A DNA stretch of 37,120 nucleotides from Chloroflexota bacterium (GCA_016183425.1 JACPEP010000052.1:1-37120); one strand, 5' to 3'; counted from the first letter of the stretch, positions 1-7,566 are shown. A program made the numbers and translations. Notes: a model not told the origin generated them from the letters alone.

Positions 1-42
1 ACCCCCCTTGAGGTCCATCGCCAGTTCCTCTATGCTTTCCAT
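1..42 (-). CDS. Start of an unidentified gene, cut by the window edge
   Basis: Fourteen codons are visible, beginning MESIEELAMDLKGG. The ATG is at 42-40. It is preceded by a strong ribosome binding site (AAGGAGGT at a normal distance), so this is a real gene start. It follows the alcohol dehydrogenase gene on the same strand after a gap of about 88 bp and is probably the next gene of that operon. The visible part is too short to assign a family. Confidence 0.6.
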   Translation of the reverse strand, partial: MESIEELAMDLKGG

Positions 43-130
43 GAGAGACCTCCTTTCTATCCGGTCCTGTCCTTGAACCTGGATTCTAAGGGGTCTCTCG
101 TCTCTTTGCCACCCCCAACCAACGCAAATG

Positions 131-1159
131 TTACAGTAACGGCTCGATAACCACCTTGATGCAGTCCCTGGCCTCGGCCACCAGCCGGAAGCCCAATCCG
201 GCCTCCGCCAGGCCCAGCCGATGAGTGACCATCTCCCCCACCCTCACCCGTCCACCGGCGATAAGCTCTAAGGCGGTAGCGTAGTCGGCGGGGCTTCCTG
301 CATAGGAGGTGGTCAAGGTTACATCGTTGCGCCAAAAGACATCGTTCACCGAAAGGGGAACGGTGACCCCCGGCTCGGTAGGGGCGAAGAAGAGAACGCT
401 GCCACCCCTTTCCACAGATGCTAGAGCCTGGGAGATGGCCGATACCGCGCCGGTGCTCACTATCACCAGGTCGGCCAGGCGGCCGTGGTTTATTTGGCGC
501 AAAAGGGTCGGCTCGTACTCCTTAGCCGGAAACGCAGCGTCGGCCCCCAGGCGCTGCGCCGCCTCCAGGCGATAGTTCAGGACGTCCGTAGCCACCACCC
601 GCCCCGCCCCCAGAGTCCGCGCCAGATGTATGTGGAGAAGCCCGGCGATGCCGCTACCCAGGACCAGAACGCACTGGCCCGGCCGGAAGCCCGCCCTTCG
701 CTGCCCCCGAAGGACGCAGGCCAAAGGCTCGGTAAAAGACGCCTCAGCAAAGGATACCCCATCGGGCAGTCGAAACACCCCTCGATCTACATTTATGGCC
801 GGCACACGTATGTACTCGGCGAAGCCGCCCGGGTAGAAGTTCGTCTGTCGCAAGGTATCGCAGACGGTATGGTGGCCGCTGAGACAGTAGTGACAGGTAT
901 TGCAGGGAACATGATGGGCCACCGTCACCCGGTCGCCCTCCCGGTACCCCGCCACCCCCTCCCCCACCACCGCCACCACCCCCGCGATCTCATGGCCTAG
1001 CACCAGGGGCACCCGGTCCCGCCGGTACCACTCCATCACATCGCTGCCGCAGATGCCGCTGGCCTCCACCCGCACCAGTAGCTCCCCGGGACCGATCTGA
1101 GGCGTCGGCATCTCCTGGAGCCGCACATCCTGGTTGCTATAGTACATGGCGACGCGCAT
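131..1159 (-). CDS. Zinc-dependent alcohol/polyol dehydrogenase (MDR family)
   Basis: A medium-chain dehydrogenase of 342 residues, the usual length for sorbitol/threonine dehydrogenase-like enzymes. It oxidises an alcohol or polyol with NAD(P). The sequence shows the catalytic zinc region (GICGSD, then GHE), the structural zinc cluster C-x2-C-x2-C-x7-C around residues 90-105 (PCNTCHYCLSGHHTVC), and a Rossmann motif GSGIAG. The start is taken as the ATG at 1159, because the repeated copies of this 5' end begin exactly there; a TTG lies one codon upstream. A GAGGGGA ribosome binding site precedes it. The gene lies downstream of an lsrF-like aldolase, separated by accessory genes, and its 5' end is repeated twice upstream. 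The substrate cannot be read from sequence; threonine, sorbitol or another sugar alcohol are all possible. Confidence 0.88.
   Translation of the reverse strand: MRVAMYYSNQDVRLQEMPTPQIGPGELLVRVEASGICGSDVMEWYRRDRVPLVLGHEIAGVVAVVGEGVAGYREGDRVTVAHHVPCNTCHYCLSGHHTVCDTLRQTNFYPGGFAEYIRVPAINVDRGVFRLPDGVSFAEASFTEPLACVLRGQRRAGFRPGQCVLVLGSGIAGLLHIHLARTLGAGRVVATDVLNYRLEAAQRLGADAAFPAKEYEPTLLRQINHGRLADLVIVSTGAVSAISQALASVERGGSVLFFAPTEPGVTVPLSVNDVFWRNDVTLTTSYAGSPADYATALELIAGGRVRVGEMVTHRLGLAEAGLGFRLVAEARDCIKVVIEPLL
1101..1159 (-). repeat. Copy A of the alcohol dehydrogenase 5' end (in the intact gene)
   Basis: This is the first 59 bp of the intact dehydrogenase gene, encoding MRVAMYYSNQDVRLQEMPT. The same sequence recurs at 1786-1844 (57 of 59 bases identical) and in shorter form at 2349-2400 (49 of 52 identical), all in the same orientation. 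All three start exactly at the ATG, and no similarity is visible upstream of it. Confidence 0.9.
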
Positions 1160-1175
1160 CAATATTCCCCTCTAT

Positions 1176-1532
1176 TCAGGGAGAACTACGTCTTATACGA
1201 ACAATGCCCGGTGTGATAACGGTGAAGGCCTGTGGCAATTCTTTGGTGTGCTCCTTAATAGCGCGGGAAACGGCGTTTGCTTTGCCACTTTGGGGTAGTC
1301 CCGCCAACCGGATTAGAATAACCCCGGATGAAATGTGGCCCAGACGAAATACCAACTCCCCAAAGTCCTTGTCAGCCGTTATTAGTGGGGCTCCCTCTCG
1401 ATTTGCCAGGCTAAGCACATCATCGTCGGAAATTCCGGGCTCCATCTCCGCCACATACAATACAATATGGCTATCTCGTCTAAGTCGGGCCACGATTTGT
1501 TGGTCCACACTTTCGTCGGCCACGAAGTTCAC
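1176..1532 (-). CDS. DUF5615-family PIN-like toxin
   Basis: A 118-residue protein resembling the DUF5615 PIN-like family, which is commonly the putative RNase toxin of a pair with a DUF433 protein. Visible acidic residues that fit a PIN-like active site are D6 and E7 (FVADES), the DDD run near residue 37 and the TADKDFGE segment near 52-59. Its start overlaps the end of the DUF433 gene by 4 bp, which suggests translational coupling with antitoxin made first. It ends 16 bp before the start of the alcohol dehydrogenase. Toxin activity is inferred from family and pairing. Confidence 0.82.
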   Translation of the reverse strand: MNFVADESVDQQIVARLRRDSHIVLYVAEMEPGISDDDVLSLANREGAPLITADKDFGELVFRLGHISSGVILIRLAGLPQSGKANAVSRAIKEHTKELPQAFTVITPGIVRIRRSSP

Positions 1533-1765
1533 TTGCGCGCTTCGCCAATAGGATATATGACATCTGCCCGCAGGGCTTCAGAGGCAAAAGCAAGGGCAGC
1601 CCGAACCGCCTCCTCAGTCAGCCGAGGATGAGCCTGAAGGATTTGCTCCACCGTCTCGCCAGCAGCCAGCTTTTCCAAGATGAGTTCCACGGTGACACGT
1701 GTGCCAGCGACCACCGGCTTACCCATCATAATTGCGGGGTCCGATTGTATAAGACCGGTTCGCAT
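1529..1765 (-). CDS. DUF433 antitoxin-like protein
   Basis: A 78-residue protein matching the DUF433 pattern: an N-terminal segment ending in PVVAGTRVTVELILEKLAAGETVEQIL, then HPRLTEEAVRAALAFA. DUF433 proteins are small helix-turn-helix-like proteins that usually pair with DUF5615 toxins, as here. The ATG at 1765 has a clear GGAGGT ribosome binding site. That site lies inside a reading frame continuing from a partial copy of the dehydrogenase start (1719-1844), so a ribosome translating that fragment would read through the antitoxin start. Autoregulation is likely for such pairs but no operator was identified. Confidence 0.82.
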   Translation of the reverse strand: MRTGLIQSDPAIMMGKPVVAGTRVTVELILEKLAAGETVEQILQAHPRLTEEAVRAALAFASEALRADVIYPIGEARK

Positions 1766-1844
1766 TTCCTACACCTCCGTCTTGGGGCGTCGGCATCTCT
1801 TGGAGCCGCACGTCCTGGTTGCTATAGTACATGGCGACGCGCAT
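1719..1844 (-). pseudogene. Copy B of the alcohol dehydrogenase 5' end, open leader frame
   Basis: The first 59 bp (1786-1844) match the dehydrogenase start at 57 of 59 bases and encode MRVAMYYSNQDVRLQEMPT; the next two codons still encode P and Q. After codon 21 the homology stops, and the frame continues through the DUF433 ribosome binding site and start to a TAA at 1719-1721, giving a 41-residue open frame. All four differences from the intact gene over the shared 21 codons are synonymous third-base changes. It may be a gene remnant or a translated leader. Confidence 0.75.
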
Positions 1845-1903
1845 TAGCAGCCTTACCCTAAATCAGCCTATCGTTTTCTGCGCAAAAGTAGAGAAATGAC
1901 CCT

Positions 1904-2134
1904 TTAAGCCGCTTGAATGGGGAGATCGATTGCCACATACTCTGCGAAGGAATTGGACTCGGGAATGGGTAGATTGTCCTCCAGTAATCCACGCACGTGT
2001 ATCTCGATAGCCTCGTGCATGTTGAGTTCAGCCTCCTCCCGCGTTGCCCCGGTAGCGACGCATCCCGGCAAGTCTGGTGAATAGACCGAATAGTTGCCAT
2101 TCGCCTTTTCAATTACTACGAGGAACCGATACAT
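1904..2134 (-). CDS. hicB: HicB-family antitoxin
   Basis: A 76-residue HicB-like protein. The pattern YRFLVVIEKANGNYSVYSPDLPGCVATGATREEAELNMHEAIEIHV (residues 2-47) is the degenerate RNase H-like HicB fold. No C-terminal DNA-binding domain is visible, so this is the short form. In the family HicB binds and neutralises HicA. The ATG at 2134 has a GGAGG ribosome binding site located within the last codons of hicA, 3 bp downstream of whose stop the gene region begins. The gene order is hicA then hicB. Confidence 0.88.
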   Translation of the reverse strand: MYRFLVVIEKANGNYSVYSPDLPGCVATGATREEAELNMHEAIEIHVRGLLEDNLPIPESNSFAEYVAIDLPIQAA

Positions 2135-2137
2135 TCG

Positions 2138-2329
2138 CTAAGCCTCCTTGAGCTTCGCCTGTTTCAAGATGCTATTCAAAGTACTTGGCGCCAAATCGTC
2201 GTTAGGATGGCCGGCAATTGTTACCCTACCCACCTTTTCCGAATGCCTATATTGCCGATGACTACCTTTTGTCACCACCAGATACCAACCGTCCGCCTCT
2301 ATCAATCTTATAACATCACGCACTTTCAC
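2138..2329 (-). CDS. hicA: HicA-family mRNA interferase toxin
   Basis: A 63-residue HicA toxin. The signature GSHRQYRHSEKVGRVTIAGHPNDDL and the later LNSILKQAKL are typical of the family. The His of GSHRQ is the expected catalytic residue of this double-stranded-RNA-binding-fold RNase. The start is a GTG at 2329-2327. Its last two bases form part of the TGA stop (2328-2326) that ends a 24-codon frame beginning with a copy of the alcohol dehydrogenase start. The toxin therefore appears translationally coupled to that leader, since no good separate ribosome binding site is visible. Confidence 0.88.
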   Translation of the reverse strand: MKVRDVIRLIEADGWYLVVTKGSHRQYRHSEKVGRVTIAGHPNDDLAPSTLNSILKQAKLKEA

Positions 2330-2400
2330 TCTAGTACGTGGCCCTCTAGCATCTCCTGAAGCCGCACATCCTGGTTGCTGTAGTACATAGCGACGCGCAT
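2326..2400 (-). pseudogene. Copy C of the alcohol dehydrogenase 5' end, 24-codon leader overlapping hicA
   Basis: Bases 2349-2400 match the dehydrogenase start at 49 of 52 positions and encode MRVAMYYSNQDVRLQEM. The frame then adds LEGHVLE and stops at TGA 2328-2326, sharing bases with the GTG start of hicA. The three differences from the intact gene are all synonymous third-base changes. The fragment starts 15 bp after the end of the upstream 265-residue gene. Confidence 0.78.
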
Positions 2401-2414
2401 AGAATTTTGTTTAG

Positions 2415-3212
2415 CTATCCAGATATTGTTGAACCCCTACTATAGAAACAAATTGCAGGAACTATTTCTTCCAATCTTAAAGAACGCGGCTCTCCGAGGC
2501 CAGCAAAGGGTCTAATAAAGAACATTTTCGTCAGAATCCTCTTCGTACCTCCTCTTCGTACATATTCTTCCACTGCCCGTGTCACATGCCGGAGGGAAAT
2601 CAGGGGATCCATAGAATAAACAATTAGCACCTTTTCAGAGAAATGGCTAAGCTTCTCCATCCGCGGTAGTTTGGCGCACAGAATCCTATTCAGGGCGTAG
2701 TCAGTTCTTGCTTGGATATCGGCGCTTATCGTTTCGGTGCCAGGAATATTGGAGGCAGCTGACGGAATCGTCATTGGCACTATAACAGGGTCATCATCGG
2801 GAAAAGATGTAAGCTGGCAATCATCTCTACCGAATAGTTGTTCCGTTTCCATTGCGCCACTATCAACATACGATAAGATGCAACCGCGCAATGATCGGAG
2901 TTCGCCTTCAGTTGTGGGGGTGCTTATTACAACATTAATGGACCGATTGAGCGTCTTTAATTTGGGAGAGAATTCCTTTTCAGAACGTTCGCAAATCATT
3001 CGGATTGATTCATCAAAGGCCTTACGACTTTCTTCTTCACCGTAGACGTCTAAATACTCGTGAAGTTCTGTGACCTCAACCGCATGTTTCTCCCCATCAC
3101 ATGTAAAGACGAAGTCAGGCGGGTCGTCCCCTCTGGCACAGTCCACGTTGGAATACTGTTTCTCCAAATACTCCCTATAGCAATCTCGAGATATCTCTTC
3201 AGACCGCTTCAT
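2415..3212 (-). CDS. Hypothetical protein, possible PD-(D/E)XK nuclease fold
   Basis: A 265-residue protein of no family I recognise with confidence. Near the N-terminus it has PPDFVF (residues 31-36) followed by HAVEVTEL (43-50). This resembles the PD...ExK core of restriction-type nucleases, but the lysine position is threonine. No signal peptide or membrane segment is apparent. The gene looks lower in GC and less biased in codon use than the flanking metabolic genes, which fits acquisition by transfer. It begins 4 bp after the lsrF-like gene and ends just before copy C of the dehydrogenase start. A defence role is possible given the toxin-antitoxin neighbours, but is only an inference. Confidence 0.6.
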   Translation of the reverse strand: MKRSEEISRDCYREYLEKQYSNVDCARGDDPPDFVFTCDGEKHAVEVTELHEYLDVYGEEESRKAFDESIRMICERSEKEFSPKLKTLNRSINVVISTPTTEGELRSLRGCILSYVDSGAMETEQLFGRDDCQLTSFPDDDPVIVPMTIPSAASNIPGTETISADIQARTDYALNRILCAKLPRMEKLSHFSEKVLIVYSMDPLISLRHVTRAVEEYVRRGGTKRILTKMFFIRPFAGLGEPRSLRLEEIVPAICFYSRGSTISG

Positions 3213-3216
3213 TTAT

Positions 3217-4020
3217 CTATCCCGCCGCCACCGGCTGGCCCTTCAAACTGTTGAAAAGCTCCTGCGCTTCCCTGGGGGTGGCATTCTCGTGGATGATGGC
3301 CCGCAATGCCTTGATCATGGCCACCGGGTGGTCGTTCTGCCAGACGTTCCGCCCCAGGTTGACGCCGATGGCCCCCCGCTGCATCCCATCGTAGACGAAC
3401 TCCAGCACCTCCAGCTCGCTGTCCACCTGGGGCCCACCGGCCATGACCACCGGCACGGGACACCCCCGCACCACCCGGTCGAAGTTCTCACACCAGTAGG
3501 TCTTCACGATGCGGGCGCCCAGCTCGGCGGCGATGCGACAGCAAAGGGCCAGGTAACGGGCCTCCCGCTTCTCCAGTTCCTTCCCCACTGCGGTAACGGC
3601 CATCACCGGGATGCCGTATCGCTCCCCCTCATCCACCAGCTTGGCCAGGTTCAAAAGGGACTCCCGCTCATACTCGCTGCCCACAAATACCGAGAGGCCC
3701 ACCGCCGAAACGTTGAGACGGATGGCTTCCTCCATGCTGGCAGCTAGCCCTTCGTTGGACAGGTCCTTCCCTATTACGCTGGCACCCCCAGATACCCGGA
3801 GAATAACCGGCTTGCTCTTGTCGGCGTCCACCGATGACCGCAGCACCCCCCGGGTGATGAAAAGGGCATCGGCGTAGGGCAGCAGCGGCTCGATGGTCTT
3901 GCGAGGCTCCTCCAGTTTATGGGTTGGCCCCTGAAAATAGCCGTGGTCCACAGGTAGAAAAAGACAGTGCCCGTCTCGTTGCACCAACTGCGCCAGACGA
4001 TTCCTCATCCCCCAATCCAT
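3217..4020 (-). CDS. LsrF-like class I aldolase/thiolase (DeoC/FbaB superfamily)
   Basis: A 267-residue TIM-barrel aldolase closely resembling LsrF, the enzyme acting on phosphorylated autoinducer-2. Matching segments include ALDWGM-like MDWGM, VDHGYFQGPT (24-33), ITRGVLRSSV, the Schiff-base region RIVKTYWCENF with candidate K173, GCPVPVVMAGG, and NLGRNVWQNDHPVAM. Archaeal and Chloroflexota members of this superfamily also act as fructose-bisphosphate or aminoketoheptonate-type aldolases, so the substrate is open. A strong AAGGAGG site precedes the ATG at 4020. It is the first gene of the minus-strand run that leads to the alcohol dehydrogenase. No other lsr genes are present, so autoinducer-2 processing is not supported. 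Confidence 0.82.
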   Translation of the reverse strand: MDWGMRNRLAQLVQRDGHCLFLPVDHGYFQGPTHKLEEPRKTIEPLLPYADALFITRGVLRSSVDADKSKPVILRVSGGASVIGKDLSNEGLAASMEEAIRLNVSAVGLSVFVGSEYERESLLNLAKLVDEGERYGIPVMAVTAVGKELEKREARYLALCCRIAAELGARIVKTYWCENFDRVVRGCPVPVVMAGGPQVDSELEVLEFVYDGMQRGAIGVNLGRNVWQNDHPVAMIKALRAIIHENATPREAQELFNSLKGQPVAAG

Positions 4021-4137
4021 GCTACAGTCCTCCTTCCTTAATACATAGTCGTTGATCGCTTCTTCCGCGCTGCCTGAGTTATCAGACGGCTAGAGTTTAC
4101 CATCCCAAAGGACGTCGTGCAACGGCGCCGCCACCAC

Positions 4138-4146
4138 TGTTATAAT
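4138..4146 (+). promoter_or_regulatory. Extended -10 promoter for the DUF72 gene
   Basis: TGTTATAAT matches the extended -10 consensus TGnTATAAT. No convincing -35 is seen. Transcription would start near 4153, leaving a very short leader with the AAGGGAG ribosome binding site before the ATG at 4168. Confidence 0.55.
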
Positions 4147-4167
4147 GACCCCAAGGGAGCGATAAAC

Positions 4168-4890
4168 ATGACCCACTATCTGGTAGGCACCAGCGGCTAC
4201 ACATATGACCACTGGCGGCATCGGTTCTACTCTCCAGAGGTGCCCAAATCCCGGTGGCTTCCCTTCTACGCCCAGTATTTCTCCACCGTGGAGCTGAACA
4301 ACCCTTTCTACCGCCTTCCCTCGGAGAAGGCTTTTGAAAACTGGCGAGAGATAGTACCACCCCCTTTTGTTTTCGCCGTCAAAGTGAGCCGCTTCATCAC
4401 CCATATCAAAAGGCTACGCAACGCCCAGGAGTCCTTGAGCACCTTCCTGAATCGAGTCCGCCTTCTGGAAGAGAAGACAGGACCCCTCCTTTACCAGTTG
4501 CCTCCCACCATGAGATACAATCCGACCGCGCTGGCGTCCTTCCTTGCCCTCCTGCCCTCTGACATGCGACACGTCTTTGAGTTTCGCCACCCCTCCTGGC
4601 TCAAAGAGGACATCTTTGCCCTCCTCCGCCAGCACAACGTCGCCTTCTGCATCATGGACATGACGGACTTCCCCTGCCCTATAGTGACCACCGCTGACTT
4701 CGCCTACATGCGCTTTCACGGCAGCGCCGGCAAGTACATGGGATGCTACTCAGAATCAGATTTGGCGGAGTGGGCCGCCCGGATCAAAGCGTTGGGGGTG
4801 CCGATCGTTTACATCTACTTCAACAACGACGCCGAGGCCTTCGCCGTCCGCAATGCCCTGGCCCTGGAGCAGTTGCTCTCTAGTGCTTAG
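4168..4890 (+). CDS. DUF72 family protein (YecE-like)
   Basis: A 240-residue DUF72/YecE-family protein with a predicted TIM-barrel-like fold. The N-terminus YLVGTSGYTYDHWRHRFY is the family hallmark, followed by the ELNNPFYRLPS, FVFAVKVSRFITHIKRL, FEFRHPSW and YMRFHG segments. The biochemical role of the family is not established. The start at 4168 is chosen because it has an AAGGGAG ribosome binding site and directly precedes the conserved domain; a possible ATG at 4117 lies upstream of the predicted promoter. The 3' end overlaps the convergent MFS gene by 11 bp. Confidence 0.88.
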   Translation: MTHYLVGTSGYTYDHWRHRFYSPEVPKSRWLPFYAQYFSTVELNNPFYRLPSEKAFENWREIVPPPFVFAVKVSRFITHIKRLRNAQESLSTFLNRVRLLEEKTGPLLYQLPPTMRYNPTALASFLALLPSDMRHVFEFRHPSWLKEDIFALLRQHNVAFCIMDMTDFPCPIVTTADFAYMRFHGSAGKYMGCYSESDLAEWAARIKALGVPIVYIYFNNDAEAFAVRNALALEQLLSSA

Positions 4891-6199
4891 GTGCCCGCCC
4901 CGCCACTAACCTCACCTTTCTCGGGGAGATGATCCAGATGGTGATGCAACTGGCGGTCGCCGTCGCCATGGTCAGCAAAAAGGCCCAGGTGTAGCTCCCC
5001 GTGGTATCAAAGATGTAACCTCCCAGCCAGGGGCCGATGAAGCCGCCGATGCCGTAACCCACGGAGCTAACGCCGCGAATAATACCGAAGCCCCGGCCGT
5101 AGAAGAGGTCGGCGGTGACGGAGGCATTAACGGGCGCCTCCGCACCGTAGCCCCAGCCAAAGAGCCACACGGCAGCGTAGAGCATCCACGATTGGGAAGC
5201 ATCCCGAGCCATCATCATGAGAAATATCCCCACGATCTGGGCCCCCACGGAGAAGTTATTGGCCACCTCGCGGCCGATACGATCCGAGACGGCGCCTCCC
5301 ATGGCCCGCCCCAGGGTCATAAGGATGCCCAGGGACCCCACCACGGCGGCGGCGAAGAGGCGATCGTAGCCCACATCCACCCAGTGGGCCAGTTGATGGG
5401 AAAGGACGAGGTTGAGACCGATGCCGCTAAGCAGAGAGTTGAAGAAGAGTATCTTGAGACGGTAGGTGCGTAGAGCCTTCCCCAGGGTCCAATCCGTGGC
5501 TGCCCAGGCCCGGTCCACAATAAGAGCGTCTTGCTGTCGGCGCGCCTCCGCCGTGGGAGCGCCACCCCCCACACCATCGGGAAGAAGCCCCATATCTTCG
5601 GGGCGGCGGCGCTGAAACAAAGCCGTCACGGGCACCACCACGACAAAAATAACCGACGCTATGATGAGATAGGCTACCCTCCAGTTTGCCGCCGTGATGA
5701 TGTATTGGGCAGCCGGAGTGACCAGAAGCATCCCTACCCCTGCCCCCGCCAAACCCATGCCCAGGGCCAAACCCCTCTGTCGCACAAACCAACCGGCCAG
5801 AACTATAGAATGCGGAATACTCCCCACCAAATTGACCCCAATCCCTACCACCACTCCGTATAAAATCAAGAAATGCCACTGCTCCTGCATCAGGCTCAAC
5901 GAAGCCACCCCCACCGCCAGAAAGGCAGCCCCCAATGACAGCACCACCCGAGGCCCAAAGCGGTCTAAAAGGGCACCCGTCAGGGGAGAACTGAAGCCAT
6001 AAGACACCATGTGGAGGGAGAAGGCTAGCGCCGTGCTGGCCCTGGTCCAGCCAAATTCGTCCAGCATGGCGACAAAGAAAACGGGAAAGGAGTACCGCAT
6101 CCCATAGCCAAAGGCCAGGGTAACAAACGAGACAGCTACAACCACCCACCCGTAAAAAATGCCTGGCTTCTTGACAGATACCGTCGTAGTTTCCTGCAT
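4880..6199 (-). CDS. MFS transporter, OFA/monocarboxylate-like
   Basis: A 439-residue twelve-helix major facilitator protein. It starts with a short cytoplasmic segment and FYGWVVVAVSFVTLAFGYGMRYSFPVFF, typical of OFA and monocarboxylate-type MFS carriers. The loop LLDRFGPRVVL contains the family RxGxR-like motif and a mid-protein loop includes RRRPEDMGLLPDG. It likely moves a small organic anion across the membrane. The ATG at 6199 has a GAGGTGG ribosome binding site that overlaps the end of the preceding MFS gene, so the two are probably co-expressed. A TTG at 6217 is a less likely start. It converges on the DUF72 gene. Confidence 0.87.
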   Translation of the reverse strand: MQETTTVSVKKPGIFYGWVVVAVSFVTLAFGYGMRYSFPVFFVAMLDEFGWTRASTALAFSLHMVSYGFSSPLTGALLDRFGPRVVLSLGAAFLAVGVASLSLMQEQWHFLILYGVVVGIGVNLVGSIPHSIVLAGWFVRQRGLALGMGLAGAGVGMLLVTPAAQYIITAANWRVAYLIIASVIFVVVVPVTALFQRRRPEDMGLLPDGVGGGAPTAEARRQQDALIVDRAWAATDWTLGKALRTYRLKILFFNSLLSGIGLNLVLSHQLAHWVDVGYDRLFAAAVVGSLGILMTLGRAMGGAVSDRIGREVANNFSVGAQIVGIFLMMMARDASQSWMLYAAVWLFGWGYGAEAPVNASVTADLFYGRGFGIIRGVSSVGYGIGGFIGPWLGGYIFDTTGSYTWAFLLTMATATASCITIWIISPRKVRLVAGRAPKH

Positions 6200-6203
6200 A
6201 CCT

Positions 6204-7505
6204 CTATCCCACCTCAAAAGACGCTACCCTCCGTACCCCGGGCTGCGGAGACCGGGCAAAATATATAATCGGCACCGCTAGAGCGAAAAAAACCACGAAT
6301 ACTATCAAAGCACCCCGATAGCTACCAGTGACATCGAAAGTATAGCCAGCGAGGACAGGCCCCACCATGCCTCCCAGAGACCGAAAGAAGCGGGCAAAAC
6401 CCCTCAAGGAGGCAAAGGACTTTCGGCCGTAATACTCCCCGGTCATGGAAATGGTCAGCGGAGCCGAGCCATACCCCAATCCATAGACCGCCAGATAGAA
6501 ATAGACTTGAAGCATACTGGTGGCGTTCATGAGGATCACCAGTCCGATTCCTTGAAGGATGAAGGAGATAATGAGCAGGTAACGTTTGTCGAAACGATCC
6601 CCCAGCCACCCGAACAAAACCCGCCCGGGCAAGCTCAGAAAAGCAAGTAGCCCCAAAGCAGCCGCCGCTTCCGGTGCGGAGATGCCCATATCCATAAGCA
6701 AGGGAATCTGATGTACCGTGATAGCAGAGGAGGCCGTGGTCCTCAAAAAATAGGTGGCGCATAACAGCCACAAAGCCCAGGTTTTCATCGCCTGGGACAC
6801 GCTAAAATCCACCTCCAGGGGTTGTCGGCCAAGCCCTACGGAAGCGCTGTTTACGCCATCCCTCCCCTCCCCTAAAGGCTCTCCGTCGGGCAGGTAGCCA
6901 TAGGACTCGGGACGGTAGCGAACCGCAAAGGCCAAAGGGAAGCCCACGACCATAACGCCCACCCCCACCATCAGGGCCGCCGTCCGCCAGTGGAACTGGG
7001 ATACGGCTAGACCCAGGCTGGGTATGATGGCCGCCCCCGTCAGGGCCATGGTGGCCGAAACCAGGGCCACCGCCAGACCCCGCTTCCGGATGAACCAGTT
7101 ATTTACTGCCGTGTAGGCCGGGATACTAAAGCCAGCGGCAATACCCACTCCCACGGCAAAACCATAGACCAAATATACCATCACCAGGCCATTGGCCGAC
7201 GAAAGGGCAACATAGCCCCCGCCCATAAGGACAACCCCGAACAAAATCACCCGTCGCGGCCCCACCCGGTCGATAAGGAAGCCCGCCAGAGGAGCCGCTA
7301 CGGCCTCCACCACCCTCACCGCCGACATAACCCCGGAGGTCACCGCCCGACTCCAGCCAAATTCCGTTACCAAAGGGGTAAAGAAAACGCCGAAGCTGAA
7401 GCTCTCCAGGGCGTACTCCATAGAGGCCAGGAGGCCGCAGGCCAGAATCATCCACCACCCGTAGAAATTCCACCAGCGACGCTTCTGGAGGGAGGGGTGG
7501 CTCAC
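6204..7505 (-). CDS. MFS transporter, OFA/monocarboxylate-like
   Basis: A twelve-helix MFS carrier of about 433 residues and a paralogue of the downstream gene: both have the FYGW start, a GFLIDRVGPRRVILFG motif and the central RPESYGYLPDGE loop. It probably transports a carboxylate. The start is taken as the GTG at 7505 because an AAGGG site lies about seven bases upstream; a GTG at 7526 would add seven residues but lacks a visible site. It follows uvrC after about 60 bp and ends 4 bp before the second MFS gene. The tandem arrangement suggests duplication. Confidence 0.86.
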   Translation of the reverse strand: MSHPSLQKRRWWNFYGWWMILACGLLASMEYALESFSFGVFFTPLVTEFGWSRAVTSGVMSAVRVVEAVAAPLAGFLIDRVGPRRVILFGVVLMGGGYVALSSANGLVMVYLVYGFAVGVGIAAGFSIPAYTAVNNWFIRKRGLAVALVSATMALTGAAIIPSLGLAVSQFHWRTAALMVGVGVMVVGFPLAFAVRYRPESYGYLPDGEPLGEGRDGVNSASVGLGRQPLEVDFSVSQAMKTWALWLLCATYFLRTTASSAITVHQIPLLMDMGISAPEAAAALGLLAFLSLPGRVLFGWLGDRFDKRYLLIISFILQGIGLVILMNATSMLQVYFYLAVYGLGYGSAPLTISMTGEYYGRKSFASLRGFARFFRSLGGMVGPVLAGYTFDVTGSYRGALIVFVVFFALAVPIIYFARSPQPGVRRVASFEVG

Positions 7506-7566
7506 TGAAGACCCTTCGCCACCCACCGGTGAAAAACGGGGGTCTGGGTCAATAGAGGAATACGGG

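Noticed and set aside
3217-4020. Autoinducer-2 (lsr) operon
   Set aside because: Only the LsrF-like aldolase is present; no lsrA-D, lsrK, lsrR or lsrG homologue is in the window, so a quorum-signal role is not supported.
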